From NCBI RefSeq assembly GCF_900129815.1, contig NZ_FQWX01000007.1, forward strand, positions 1 through 64,000: DNA of 64,000 nt. Direction: 5' to 3'. Both the position numbers and the translations under genes were made by a program. Below are positions 8,266-17,504 of this stretch, in pieces. The stretch is from Asaccharospora irregularis DSM 2635 (GTDB lineage: Bacteria; Bacillota; Clostridia; Peptostreptococcales; Peptostreptococcaceae). The notes under the pieces were generated by a model that was not told the DNA's origin, did no database searches, and saw only the letters and a list, made by a program, of their open reading frames with translations. Each line of letters starts with the position of its first letter. Position 1 is the stretch's first letter.

Positions 8266-8529
8266 TTAGTATATAAACGCTGATAATATTGTTTTCTTTA
8301 AAAACATCAATATGAATATTACAATCATAGGAGAAAAATCTATAGGTCCACTCGTATAGCTATACATAAGAGATCTCACTGGATCTACTATTGGATCTAC
8401 TAGATTGCTCAGTATTTCATAAATTTTATTTTTTGTTCCACCTGGAAACCAGCTCATTATACATTGAATCAATATCATAAATGATATCAAGTCCAGCAGT
8501 TTATATAGTGCAATTCCTATAGTTTGCAT
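8266..8529 (-). CDS. ylmG: YlmG/YggT family membrane protein
   Basis: This 87-residue protein has two hydrophobic segments (about residues 5-26 and 63-85) separated by the YggT signature region CIMSWFPGG and DPIVDPVRSL. YggT proteins are small inner-membrane proteins linked to osmotic tolerance and to division clusters, without a settled biochemical role. It lies 15 bases after sepF and 24 before ylmH. Confidence 0.9.
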   Translation of the reverse strand: MQTIGIALYKLLDLISFMILIQCIMSWFPGGTKNKIYEILSNLVDPIVDPVRSLMYSYTSGPIDFSPMIVIFILMFLKKTILSAFIY

Positions 8530-8544
8530 ACTCCACCCCTTTTT

Positions 8545-9003
8545 TTATTTATTTTGCCAAGGGAAAAATGCCTTGCTTTCTAATTCTTTCTTTATATTTG
8601 CATCTATATCTACATTGTTAGGCGCTAATATAAATATAGATTTAGATACCTTTTGTATATTCCCATCTAATACATAAACTGATCCACTCATAAAATTAAA
8701 TATAGCTTTACGAGTTTCAGAATCAGATAAACCTTCTAAGTTTACTATTACTGCTCTTCTTTGTTTAAGATGATCTGCTATTGTAGTAACTTCTTCGTAT
8801 TTTTTAGGCTCAACAATTACAACTTTCATCTGATTAGCTGTATGAAGATTTACAATTTTACTCCCCTTTAGAGCTCCTATATTTCCGAATTGCTCATCTA
8901 ATTCATCTTCAATAATCTCTTCCCCTATTTCATCTAAAGCATCTTCTTCATACTCATCCTCTGCTATCCAGTTTTTGAATTTAGATATTATTCCATCTGC
9001 CAT
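8545..9003 (-). CDS. sepF: cell division protein SepF
   Basis: The 152-residue protein has an N-terminal amphipathic start (MADGIISKFKNWI), a very acidic linker (residues 16-39), and the SepF domain from about residue 60 (MKVVIVEPKKYEEV..IADHLKQRRAVIVNLEGL). SepF binds FtsZ polymers through this domain, forms rings, and tethers them to the membrane through the N-terminal helix. This matters here because no ftsA is present in the dcw region of this window. It belongs to the ylm operon. Confidence 0.93.
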   Translation of the reverse strand: MADGIISKFKNWIAEDEYEEDALDEIGEEIIEDELDEQFGNIGALKGSKIVNLHTANQMKVVIVEPKKYEEVTTIADHLKQRRAVIVNLEGLSDSETRKAIFNFMSGSVYVLDGNIQKVSKSIFILAPNNVDIDANIKKELESKAFFPWQNK

Positions 9004-9047
9004 TATTAACTACCTCCATTTTCTTTATTCTTGTTTGTGTTGTCATT

Positions 9048-9752
9048 TTAAATTTTTGTATAGTCTCTCTTGCCAAATATAGACGTACCCACTCTAACCA
9101 TAGTAGAACCTTCTTCTATAGCTATTTCATAGTCATTGCTCATACCCATAGACAATGTTTCCATACTTACATTTTGTATTTTCAATTTTTCTATTTCTAA
9201 GGATAAATCTTTTAATCCTTTAAATACTTTTCTTACATCCTCTTTGTTATCTGAAAAAGGTGCCATAGTCATAAGACCTTTGATTTTTATATTGCTGTAA
9301 TCTTTAGATACAATTTTTATAAAATCTATTACATCCTCTTTTAAAAGTCCGTGCTTAGATTCTTCTTCAGATATATTTACTTGAACTAAGCAGTTAATCG
9401 TTTTGTCTATTTTCTCTGCCCTTTTTTGTATTTCCTCACATAGTGCTATTCTATCTAATGAATGTATCATGTATGCTTTGTCTATTATGTATTTAACTTT
9501 ATTTGTCTGAAGTGTACCAATCTGATGCCATCTTACCTTGTCTCCTATAGCTTGATACTTTCTAGCTAGCTCTTGTGGCTTATTCTCTCCTACATCTTCT
9601 ATACCGTATTCTATAGCCTCATTAATAATATCCACATCAACAGTTTTGGTCACCGCTAACAAGGTAATCTCATGTTCTGACCTGCTAACACTCTTGGCTG
9701 CATTATCAATTTTATCTTTTACTATAGATAGATTCTGTTTTATAGATACCAT
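9048..9752 (-). CDS. ylmE: YggS/YlmE, PLP-binding homeostasis protein
   Basis: The 234-residue single-domain alanine-racemase-fold protein has the PLP-lysine context LLAVTKTVD (Lys near residue 36), the GENKPQEL segment, WHQIGTLQTNK, and LSMGMSNDYEIAIEEGSTMVRVGTSIFG near the C-terminus. This family binds pyridoxal phosphate and keeps vitamin B6 and amino-acid pools balanced without known catalysis. AGGTGG precedes the ATG. It opens the canonical ylm division gene run. Confidence 0.93.
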   Translation of the reverse strand: MVSIKQNLSIVKDKIDNAAKSVSRSEHEITLLAVTKTVDVDIINEAIEYGIEDVGENKPQELARKYQAIGDKVRWHQIGTLQTNKVKYIIDKAYMIHSLDRIALCEEIQKRAEKIDKTINCLVQVNISEEESKHGLLKEDVIDFIKIVSKDYSNIKIKGLMTMAPFSDNKEDVRKVFKGLKDLSLEIEKLKIQNVSMETLSMGMSNDYEIAIEEGSTMVRVGTSIFGKRDYTKI

Positions 9753-9882
9753 TTTACCACCTACTTTATATTCATTTTTGTAACATATAACGGATTATAT
9801 CCCAACCAAACTTTATATAAAACTTATATAAGTTTAATTTTAGTCTATGTATAATTTAAGTCTATCTGTAAAGAGTGAAATT

Positions 9883-10974
9883 TTAGGAGTTTTTGAGGAA
9901 TATTTTTCTGTTTATTACGTTAGGCTTTAAAAGAATTTTGTCATATAAATTAACAGTCTTTACTCCGTTAATATTATTTTTATAATAGTCTACAAATACA
10001 AAATCATCACCTTCATAAACTATTCCCTTCAACTTTACAAATCTCAATCTTTCTGAACTCTCGTCTAATACATATACCCCTTTGTTCCCATCTACTAATT
10101 TAATAGATTCCTTGGGTATCCTTAAACCTTCTATCTCACTATATATTATATCAAATTCTGTAACTCTTGCATCATAAATTCCAACATTTTGATTAGTTAT
10201 TTTTAATATAACTACAACTTTAGATTTATTTGTATGTTTTTCCTCTATTTTCGCATCTATATAACCTAAATCTGAGTCTTTCATTTTTAGTTTTACAAAC
10301 TCTCCAACTTTAAATTTCTCGCCTTCTTGTTTACTTATGCAAATAGCCACATAAACATCGTTTGGATTTATTACCCTCATAACAATTTCATTATCTTTTA
10401 TTTTTCTTTCTTCTTTGTCTATTTGTTCATAATTGTTTATTGCATTTTCTATACTTTCCTCAGTTATTTCATCAAAATAATCATACTTGTATTTTTCTTC
10501 ATTATTATCTAATTTATATGAAACTATACCGGACATATCGCTAGTCAAAGTAGAAACCCTATCTTGTCTTTTACTCTGAAGTATATCCCTCTCATCTTGC
10601 TTTACTTTAAGCTTGCTTTTCTCTATATCACTATCTAGCTTTGATTTCTTTATATTTTTTATTTCCGTATCCAATCGACTTATTTCCTTATCTATATCAA
10701 AATCCCTATCGTCTTTATATATTTTTGCAACTTCTTGAGATTTTTTAACCTTTTCCCCTTCCTTAACTAAAAGTTTCAACTTGCCCCTATCATTGGATTT
10801 AATTATATACTCATCTCTTATTATCAAACCTTTTGTATGAATTTTTAAATCTAATTTACTGCTCTCTAGCACCTGAGATTCTACATTTTTACATATAAGC
10901 GTACTTACCACCTGAAATACTATATAAAGAAAAACCCCTAGTATAAATACTTTTGAGTAATTTATTTTTTTCAA
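9883..10974 (-). CDS. HlyD-like membrane-anchored adaptor protein
   Basis: This 363-residue protein has one N-terminal membrane helix (about residues 8-25), a biotinyl-lipoyl-like strand region with GLIIRDEYIIKSNDRGKLKLLVKEGEKVKKSQ (read in two halves around residue 55-85), a coiled coil (about 95-150), and C-terminal beta-barrel sequence. TTG 10974 is chosen as start because GGGAGGG lies eight bases upstream; the longer frame from 11022 has no ribosome site. HlyD-type proteins usually pair with an ABC or RND exporter, but none is adjacent. It sits directly ahead of ylmE, 130 bases apart, so it may share the division operon. Function here is unknown. Confidence 0.7.
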   Translation of the reverse strand: MKKINYSKVFILGVFLYIVFQVVSTLICKNVESQVLESSKLDLKIHTKGLIIRDEYIIKSNDRGKLKLLVKEGEKVKKSQEVAKIYKDDRDFDIDKEISRLDTEIKNIKKSKLDSDIEKSKLKVKQDERDILQSKRQDRVSTLTSDMSGIVSYKLDNNEEKYKYDYFDEITEESIENAINNYEQIDKEERKIKDNEIVMRVINPNDVYVAICISKQEGEKFKVGEFVKLKMKDSDLGYIDAKIEEKHTNKSKVVVILKITNQNVGIYDARVTEFDIIYSEIEGLRIPKESIKLVDGNKGVYVLDESSERLRFVKLKGIVYEGDDFVFVDYYKNNINGVKTVNLYDKILLKPNVINRKIFLKNS

Positions 10975-11044
10975 TACTTTCCCTCCCGTCAAACTTTTAG
11001 ATAAACTTCTTCTATAAAACACAGTACTTATATAATTTCTTCAA

Positions 11045-11071
11045 ATTATAAATTATCCCTTGTCCTGTCAA
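11045..11071 (-). promoter_or_regulatory. possible promoter of the HlyD-like gene
   Basis: Minus-strand TTGACA (11066-11071), a short 15-base spacer, and TATAAT (11045-11050). Both boxes are consensus but the spacing is tight. Confidence 0.5.
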
Positions 11072-11228
11072 AGGATTTTAGCCAACAATTTAGTTAATAA
11101 TAAATTGTGTTTCTCTTTTATTTTTTTTAATCTTGCATAGCAGTCATATTTTTTCACAACATTTTATATTATTTTGTATAATTTTATATATTTATAAAAA
11201 CCTAATAGACACCATTTATTTACAAATA

Positions 11229-11264
11229 AAAAAGCTGTAGGTCTATACAGAAACCTACAGCTTA
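11229..11264 (-). terminator. terminator of the alanine/glycine symporter gene
   Basis: AAGCTGTAGGT and ACCTACAGCTT form a perfect stem followed by TTTTAT on the minus strand. Confidence 0.88.
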
Positions 11265-11278
11265 ATATTTCATAAATT

Positions 11279-12760
11279 TTATTTTGTACTAGATTTATTT
11301 TTCTCTACCCAGAAATCCGCATTTTTTATTCCTAATTTTATAGGATCGAAACTTATCTTATCTCTAGGTACTCCAGCTTTCATCTGACTTTCATAATCTT
11401 TGAAGCATTTTATAACTACATTAGATAAAGCTATTATAGCTATTAAGTTAAGCCAAGCCATACTACCAACACCTATATCACCAACTTGCCATACAAGAGC
11501 GGCTGTCTTAACACATCCAAATACAGTTGCCCCTAAAAGTCCAAATCTTAGTATATTAGTTGCTATTTTACTACCCTTTCCATTGTTCATGCTCTTAACT
11601 ATATAAGTTAGATTTACCTCTGATATATAGTAATATGCCATAAGTGTTGTAAATGCAAAGAAGAACAATGAGATTGCAACAAATCCTGGACCAAATCCTG
11701 GAAGGAATGTATTAACTGCATTTTGAGTATAAACAGGGCCAACTTCTACTCCTGGTAAATTCTCAACTATCATAGCTCCAGTTGCCTCGTTCATTACATT
11801 GTAAGTTCCTGTTATAAGAATCATAAATCCAGTTGCAGAACATACGAAAAGTGTATCAACGTATACTGAAAACGCTTGAACTAATCCTTGCTTAGCTGGG
11901 TGACTTACCTCTGCTGCAGCTGCTGCCTGAGGCCCTGTACCTTGACCTGCCTCATTTGAGTAAACCCCACGTTTTACCCCCCATGCAATAGTTGAACCAA
12001 GAATTCCCGAAAACGCTTGCTCTGCTCCAAATGCAGACTTAAATACTAAAGCTAGAACACCTGGTAATTTATCTATATTAATTACAATTATTGCTACAGC
12101 CATAAGTATATATAACCCACCCATAAATGGAACTATAAGTTCTGCTGCTGATCCTATTCTTTTTATACCACCAAATATTATAAGTGCTAATAATACAACC
12201 AAGATACCGGCAACAATCCACTCATTTAATGCGAATGAATTCTTAACTACGATTGATATAGAATTTGATTGAACTCCTGGTAAAAATAATCCTGTAGCTA
12301 AAACTGTAACAACTGCAAATATTAGTCCATAAGCTTTTGAAAATTTAGTATTCCCAAGACCTTTTTCTATATAATATGCTGGTCCTCCACGATACTGCCC
12401 TTCATGTTCTTCTTTATATATCTGAGCTAATGCAGACTCTGCAAATGCTGAACCTGCACCCAAGAATGCTATAGCCCACATCCAGAATAACGCCCCTGGA
12501 CCTCCCATAGCAATAGCAGTTGCAACCCCTGCTATATTACCTGTTCCTATACGGCCTGCCAGTGCCGTACATAGTGCCTGGAATGAGGATATTCCCTCTG
12601 ACGATTTTTCTCCTTTAAATAGTAATGCTACCATCTCTTTAAGATGTCTAATCTGGGAAAAACGAGTTCTAAAAGAAAAATAAATCCCAGTACCCAAACA
12701 CAAATAAACTAATACATTACTCCATACTATGTTGTACAAACTGTTAATAATTCCTTCCAT
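11279..12760 (-). CDS. alanine/glycine:cation symporter (AGCS family)
   Basis: The 493-residue multi-spanning protein matches the sodium:alanine symporter family: FRTRFSQIRH after the first helix, ALAGRIGTGNIAGVATAIAMGGPGA near residue 66, and GVKRGVYSNEAGQGTGPQAAAAA near residue 262, which together form the substrate and Na+ binding core. It should import alanine or glycine with Na+ (or H+). It is a monocistronic gene between two terminators, with AAGGAGG before the ATG. A CodY-box-like sequence lies about 200 bases upstream, which would fit amino-acid-responsive control. Confidence 0.92.
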   Translation of the reverse strand: MEGIINSLYNIVWSNVLVYLCLGTGIYFSFRTRFSQIRHLKEMVALLFKGEKSSEGISSFQALCTALAGRIGTGNIAGVATAIAMGGPGALFWMWAIAFLGAGSAFAESALAQIYKEEHEGQYRGGPAYYIEKGLGNTKFSKAYGLIFAVVTVLATGLFLPGVQSNSISIVVKNSFALNEWIVAGILVVLLALIIFGGIKRIGSAAELIVPFMGGLYILMAVAIIVINIDKLPGVLALVFKSAFGAEQAFSGILGSTIAWGVKRGVYSNEAGQGTGPQAAAAAEVSHPAKQGLVQAFSVYVDTLFVCSATGFMILITGTYNVMNEATGAMIVENLPGVEVGPVYTQNAVNTFLPGFGPGFVAISLFFFAFTTLMAYYYISEVNLTYIVKSMNNGKGSKIATNILRFGLLGATVFGCVKTAALVWQVGDIGVGSMAWLNLIAIIALSNVVIKCFKDYESQMKAGVPRDKISFDPIKLGIKNADFWVEKNKSSTK

Positions 12761-12959
12761 ATAACGGCCTCCTTTTAATTTAATATACCTTTACTTATTT
12801 AATATTGATAAAGAGCTTAAATTGTTACAGATAACTATCACTTAATGAATTTTATGTTTCCTTTTTTTATATATTCTGTAAATTTATAATAATTATGAAC
12901 AAAGTGCTCTTCATAGTATAATTCTATGCCGTTTTAAAATTTCCTTTTTTACTTTGCAA

Positions 12960-12974
12960 AATTTTCTGAATTTT
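12960..12974. promoter_or_regulatory. CodY-box-like sequence
   Basis: AATTTTCTGAATTTT matches 13 of 15 positions of the CodY box AATTTTCWGAAAATT. It lies in the 360-base gap upstream of the symporter gene. The gap is very AT-rich, so a chance match is possible; no clear SigA promoter was found in it. Confidence 0.35.
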
Positions 12975-13074
12975 TTTTGTTTTCTGTAAAGTGCGAGTTT
13001 CTTCTACATATTTACTTATATATAACCAAAAGAATATTATTATTTTGTATGTTAATCCCTTTATAAAACAAAAA

Positions 13075-13114
13075 AATAGAAAGATTAAATATTTATTGTA
13101 TTTAATCTTTCTAC
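13075..13114 (-). terminator. terminator of spoIVA
   Basis: AGAAAGATTAAATA and TATTTAATCTTTCT flank a short loop, followed by ATTTTTTTG on the minus strand. Confidence 0.85.
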
Positions 13115-13123
13115 CCTATGTTA

Positions 13124-14599
13124 TTATAACAAAATAGTTATAATATTCATGCTTCCTTCATTAATTATTTTTTGTAAAGTTCTTTGTATCTTTACTCTTA
13201 TTTCATCTGGCATAGTGTATAATTTACTTTGCAATTGTTCTTTAACTAAATCATGCAATGACTTACCAAACATATTTGACTCCCATAAATCATTTGGATT
13301 TTGTTCAAATTCATCTAAAAGGTATTTTACCATCTCTTCACCTTGATTTTGATTCCCTACTATAGGCGATACTTCTGTTGATATATCAGCCTTTATTATG
13401 TGTAGTGATGGAGCATTCGCTTTTAATTTTATGCCGTACTGCTTTCCTTGTTTTATTATTTCAGGTTCTTCTAAACTAAGTTCATCTAATGAAGGTGCTA
13501 CTACACCATAACCTATAGTCTTAGCATCTATTAATGCACTTTCTATCTTGTCATATTCAGACTTAACTCTTGATAACCTAGTTACTAAACTCAGTAGCTG
13601 GTGATCTCCATCAATTTTGAATCCACTTTTTTCTTCTAAAACATTATAAAATAATTCCTGCTTTGTTCCCAAATCTATTGTTATTACACCTTCACCAAGC
13701 TCTACATTATCTACTTGTGTATCGTCTAAGAACTCTAATTGAGAGAATTCCTCTACTATACCTTCTACATCTCTTATCTTGCTTATTTCTACTATACTTT
13801 GTTTTAAAGTAGATATTATATTATTTTTTATCCAGTGATTTCTTTCAAGTGCTTCAACCCATTTTGGCATATTAATTCTTATCTCTGTTAATGGGAAATC
13901 ATAAAGTATAGTCTCCATTACCTCCTCTATATCATCTTCCTCCATTTCAATTACATTCATTGGAACTACAGGTACTTCATATTTTTCCTCTAGTTCTCTT
14001 TTTAAAACCTTTGTATCCTCACTTCTTGGCTCTAAAGTATTTAAAACTACGGCAAATGGCTTGTTTAAAGATTTTAGTTCTGCTATTACTCTTTCTTCTG
14101 CTTGAACATAATTTTTTCTTTCTATTCCTGTAACTGAACCATCTGTCAGCATTACCACGCCTATTGTTGAATGATCCCTTATTACTTTTTTAGTTCCTAT
14201 TTCTGCTGCTCTTTCAAAAGTCATAGCCTCTTGTGACCAAGGAGTAGACACCAATCTCTGTCTTCCTTCTTCTTCATGACCTAATGCCCCCTCAACTATG
14301 TACCCAACACAATCAACCATTCTAACCTTCAAAGATACTGTGTCTTTTATTTTTATTTCCACCCCATCAGCTGGAACAAATTTTGGTTCTACTGTCATTA
14401 TAGTCTTTCCTGATCCACTTTGAGGTATCTCATCTTGAGTTCTTTCCCTTTTAAAGTCATTTTCTATATTTGGAAGTACCAACTTTTCCATAAATTTTCT
14501 TATGAAAGTAGATTTACCTGTTCTTACTGGTCCAACTACACCTATATATATGTCCCCTTGTGTTCTTTTTGCGATGTCCTCGTATATGTTACTATTCAT
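13124..14599 (-). CDS. spoIVA: stage IV sporulation protein A (spore coat morphogenetic ATPase)
   Basis: The 491-residue protein carries the SpoIVA N-terminal ATPase with Walker A GPVRTGKS (about residues 23-30) and the family's conserved stretch around VDCVGYIVEGALGHEEEGRQR. SpoIVA is made in the mother cell, polymerises with ATP on the forespore outer membrane, and forms the basement layer of the coat. Length is typical. It is monocistronic, with GGAGGGG before the ATG and a SigE-type promoter at 14633-14661, consistent with mother-cell expression. Confidence 0.95.
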   Translation of the reverse strand: MNSNIYEDIAKRTQGDIYIGVVGPVRTGKSTFIRKFMEKLVLPNIENDFKRERTQDEIPQSGSGKTIMTVEPKFVPADGVEIKIKDTVSLKVRMVDCVGYIVEGALGHEEEGRQRLVSTPWSQEAMTFERAAEIGTKKVIRDHSTIGVVMLTDGSVTGIERKNYVQAEERVIAELKSLNKPFAVVLNTLEPRSEDTKVLKRELEEKYEVPVVPMNVIEMEEDDIEEVMETILYDFPLTEIRINMPKWVEALERNHWIKNNIISTLKQSIVEISKIRDVEGIVEEFSQLEFLDDTQVDNVELGEGVITIDLGTKQELFYNVLEEKSGFKIDGDHQLLSLVTRLSRVKSEYDKIESALIDAKTIGYGVVAPSLDELSLEEPEIIKQGKQYGIKLKANAPSLHIIKADISTEVSPIVGNQNQGEEMVKYLLDEFEQNPNDLWESNMFGKSLHDLVKEQLQSKLYTMPDEIRVKIQRTLQKIINEGSMNIITILL

Positions 14600-14632
14600 C
14601 TAATTCCCCTCCTGCATATGGTTTCTTAGTAA

Positions 14633-14661
14633 ATTATATTTATACATGAGTAGGAATATTA
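14633..14661 (-). promoter_or_regulatory. SigE-type promoter of spoIVA
   Basis: Minus-strand TAATATT (14655-14661) fits the SigE -35 KMATATT fully, and after 14 bases AATATAAT (14633-14640) fits the -10 CATAYAHT at 7 of 8 positions. The start would be near 14626, about 27 bases before the ATG. Confidence 0.65.
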
Positions 14662-14666
14662 CAAAT

Positions 14667-14715
14667 AATAAGCTTGATTTATATATTTATTTAATATAAA
14701 CCAAGCTCTAATCTA
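14667..14715 (-). terminator. possible terminator of the aldehyde dehydrogenase gene
   Basis: AGCTTGGTTTATAT and TATATAAATCAAGCT form a long imperfect hairpin on the minus strand, with only a weak T run after it. Confidence 0.5.
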
Positions 14716-14836
14716 TCTATTACATATATATATTAATTTTTGTTCATAAATATTATTGTGCATCAATAATTTGAGGTCCATTTATACTAGTTCATCTTAT
14801 AAAACTATCTAAGCATAATAAATTATTTTTTTAAAA

Positions 14837-16324
14837 TTAATTACCAGTGAAATCACCAAACCAATTAGTCTTTTTAGGTTCTGTTCTTATGTGTATTAAT
14901 TTACTTTTAGTAAATTCTATTAAACCATCTAAACCACCTATAGTGCCTATACCACTTTGTTTATATGGATTTACAGAACATCCCCCATTACTTTCTAGAT
15001 AAGTATTAACCCATATCATACCGGCCTCAATACTATCAGATACCCTAATAGCCCTTTGTATATTATCTGTATATATCTGGGCTGTTAGCCCATACTTAGT
15101 ATCATTCGCCATACATATAGCTTCACTTTCATTATTAAATGATTGCACTGTCAACACCGGACCAAAAATTTCCTCTTTTACAATTTTCATATTCTGTTTA
15201 CAATCTACAAAAATAGTAGGTTCTATATAAAATCCATCTTCTAATCCTTCAACAGTCATCCTTTTGCCTCCACAGGCTAACCTTGCACCATCATATAATC
15301 CGCTTTTTACATATGCCAGGATTTTTTCCATATGAGATTTGGTGCAAATAGGCCCCATTTGACTACTTTTGTTCATCGGATCTCCCAACCTAATTTTTTT
15401 AGTTTTTTTGACTAGTTTATCTATTAATTCTTTATATATTGTATCTTGTACTAACAATCTAGATCCAGCTACACATACTTGACCTTGACTTAAAAATGCA
15501 GTAAACATTATATTGTCTACAACAACATCCAAATCAATATCATCAAATACTATAATTGGAGATTTACCACCTAGTTCTAATTCCATTTTTTTTATACTTC
15601 TACTATTTCTTAATATATCAATCCCTGTTTCTGTGCTACCTGTAAAAATTAACATATCCAAATCTTCATGTGTGGCTAAGGTGTTTCCTACTTCTTCTCC
15701 TGATCCAAGAACAAGATTTACAACCCCTCTAGGCAAGCCAACTTCCTCTAATATTTCAAATAGTAGTATAGTTGTTAGAGGTGTATATGAAGACGGTTTT
15801 ACAATTATAGAATTTCCTGCTGCTAAAGTTGCAGCTATATAAGATGAAGCTGTCATTAGCGGATAATTCCACGGCACTATTATCCCACATACACCTATAG
15901 GTTCTCTTATACTAAATGAAAATAGTTCTGAAGATTGATTGTGAGTTTTTCCACTTATTTCAGATAGGATACCCGCATAATTTCTAAATTCATATGCTGC
16001 TCCCATGACATCATCACTTATAGTCTCCTTATACAATCTTCCAGTATTAATTGTTTCTGTTTTTGCTAACAGTTCTGATCTTTCCTCAATTAAATCTGCT
16101 ATCTTGTTTAACAAATAAACTTTTTCTTGTTGTGTAATATTTCTCCATTCACTACCCTTACTTATTGCTCTTTTTGCTGCTTTGACTGCATCATCTACAT
16201 AATTTCTATCCCCTTCTGTAACTAATGCTATTTCTTGTTGGTTTATTGGACTTATTATCTTTCTAGTTCTGTTGTTTATATTTAATATCCATTCTCCATC
16301 AATATACATTTTTAGTGTACTCAT
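14837..16324 (-). CDS. NAD(P)-dependent aldehyde dehydrogenase
   Basis: The 495-residue protein is a full-length ALDH-superfamily enzyme. It shows PWNYPLM (about residue 151), the NAD-binding FTGSTETG, the catalytic glutamate in MELELGGKSP (about residue 250), and the catalytic cysteine in SQGQVCVAGSR (about residue 284). It oxidises an aldehyde to the carboxylic acid; the style is close to betaine-aldehyde or phenylacetaldehyde type dehydrogenases, but the substrate cannot be fixed. It is a single gene between the gpsA terminator and spoIVA, with no metabolic partner next to it. It is not a CoA-acylating type. Confidence 0.88.
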   Translation of the reverse strand: MSTLKMYIDGEWILNINNRTRKIISPINQQEIALVTEGDRNYVDDAVKAAKRAISKGSEWRNITQQEKVYLLNKIADLIEERSELLAKTETINTGRLYKETISDDVMGAAYEFRNYAGILSEISGKTHNQSSELFSFSIREPIGVCGIIVPWNYPLMTASSYIAATLAAGNSIIVKPSSYTPLTTILLFEILEEVGLPRGVVNLVLGSGEEVGNTLATHEDLDMLIFTGSTETGIDILRNSRSIKKMELELGGKSPIIVFDDIDLDVVVDNIMFTAFLSQGQVCVAGSRLLVQDTIYKELIDKLVKKTKKIRLGDPMNKSSQMGPICTKSHMEKILAYVKSGLYDGARLACGGKRMTVEGLEDGFYIEPTIFVDCKQNMKIVKEEIFGPVLTVQSFNNESEAICMANDTKYGLTAQIYTDNIQRAIRVSDSIEAGMIWVNTYLESNGGCSVNPYKQSGIGTIGGLDGLIEFTKSKLIHIRTEPKKTNWFGDFTGN

Positions 16325-16398
16325 AATATTACCTCCAAATATAATAGATTCAATCCATACTTAACATATAACTATTAGTATTATATTTCTTTGAAATC

Positions 16399-16441
16399 TA
16401 AAAAGCACAGAGTTATCCTTAAAATAACATCTGTGCTTTAA
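16399..16441 (-). terminator. terminator of the gpsA operon
   Basis: AAAGCACAGA...TCTGTGCTTT with an inner GTTAT/ATAAC pairing, followed by TTTAGATTT on the minus strand. Confidence 0.8.
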
Positions 16442-16470
16442 TATTTAAAATTATATTATAAGTTTATTTT

Positions 16471-17481
16471 TTATTTTATAGCTACTTCTTCCATTTCATG
16501 AGTTTTGTCTCTCATCATAAGAGCTACTCCTACTTCCTTTGGATCTAGTCCTTCGTAAAGTACAGAATATATAGCGTTGGTTATAGGCATATCTATATTT
16601 AGTTCTTTTGCTACCTTGTGGGCTACGTCTGTCGCAGTAATCCCCTCTACAACCATCTTTACTTCTTCCAATGTTTCCTCTAAACTCTTTCCTTGACCTA
16701 TAAGTATACCAGCTCGTCTATTTCTGCTATGCATACTTGTACAAGTAACTATTAAATCACCTATTCCAGACAACCCTGCAAATGTAAGTTTATTTGCTCC
16801 CATAGCAACACCTAGTCTTCCTATCTCGCTTATTCCCCTAGTCATAAGTGCAGCCTTTGCATTGTCTCCATATCCAAGACCATCACAAATACCAGCTCCA
16901 AAAGCTATGATATTTTTTAGTGCTCCTCCAAGCTCAACCCCTACTATATCAGGATTTGTATAAACTCTAAATTCAGGGCTCATAAATATATCTTGTATCT
17001 TTTTAGCTACGTTTAAATCTTCTGATGCAACTACCACTGTAGTTGGTATGTCCCTAGCTACCTCTTCAGCATGAGATGGCCCTGATAAAGTTACATATGG
17101 ATTATTTGGTAATTCCTCTTTGCAAACTTCAGATAATCGAAGCCCTGTACCTTTTTCAAGTCCTTTTGCAACATCAACAAGTATTTGCTCATCTTTTACA
17201 AAAGGCTTTATCTTAGAACAAATACTTCTTATAGCTTGAGATGGAACTGCTAATACTATTACTGTACTTCCCTTTATAGCTTCCTCAATATCCGTCGTCA
17301 AACCTATATTTTCTGGAAATAAAATCCCCGGTAAATAGTTTTTATTTTCTCTCGTTAATTTTATACTCTCAGCTTGTTCTTGATTTTTAGTCCACATACT
17401 TATTTCATAGCCCTTTTTTGCAAGTTCTAATGCCAAAGCACTCCCCCAACTACCAGCACCTAATACACATATCTTTTCCAA
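16471..17481 (-). CDS. gpsA: glycerol-3-phosphate dehydrogenase [NAD(P)+]
   Basis: The 336-residue enzyme reduces dihydroxyacetone phosphate to sn-glycerol-3-phosphate for phospholipid synthesis. It has the N-terminal dinucleotide-binding GAGSWGSALA (about residue 8) and the GpsA signature with LGGALKNIIAFGAGICDGLGYGDN, including the catalytic lysine (near residue 190). TTG 17481 is chosen because AGGTGG lies eight bases upstream; the GTGs at 17493 and 17490 are inside that ribosome site. It follows plsY by 23 bases, pairing the producer and user of glycerol-3-phosphate. Confidence 0.93.
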   Translation of the reverse strand: MEKICVLGAGSWGSALALELAKKGYEISMWTKNQEQAESIKLTRENKNYLPGILFPENIGLTTDIEEAIKGSTVIVLAVPSQAIRSICSKIKPFVKDEQILVDVAKGLEKGTGLRLSEVCKEELPNNPYVTLSGPSHAEEVARDIPTTVVVASEDLNVAKKIQDIFMSPEFRVYTNPDIVGVELGGALKNIIAFGAGICDGLGYGDNAKAALMTRGISEIGRLGVAMGANKLTFAGLSGIGDLIVTCTSMHSRNRRAGILIGQGKSLEETLEEVKMVVEGITATDVAHKVAKELNIDMPITNAIYSVLYEGLDPKEVGVALMMRDKTHEMEEVAIK

Positions 17482-17504
17482 TCTAAACACCACCTAAATA
17501 TATA

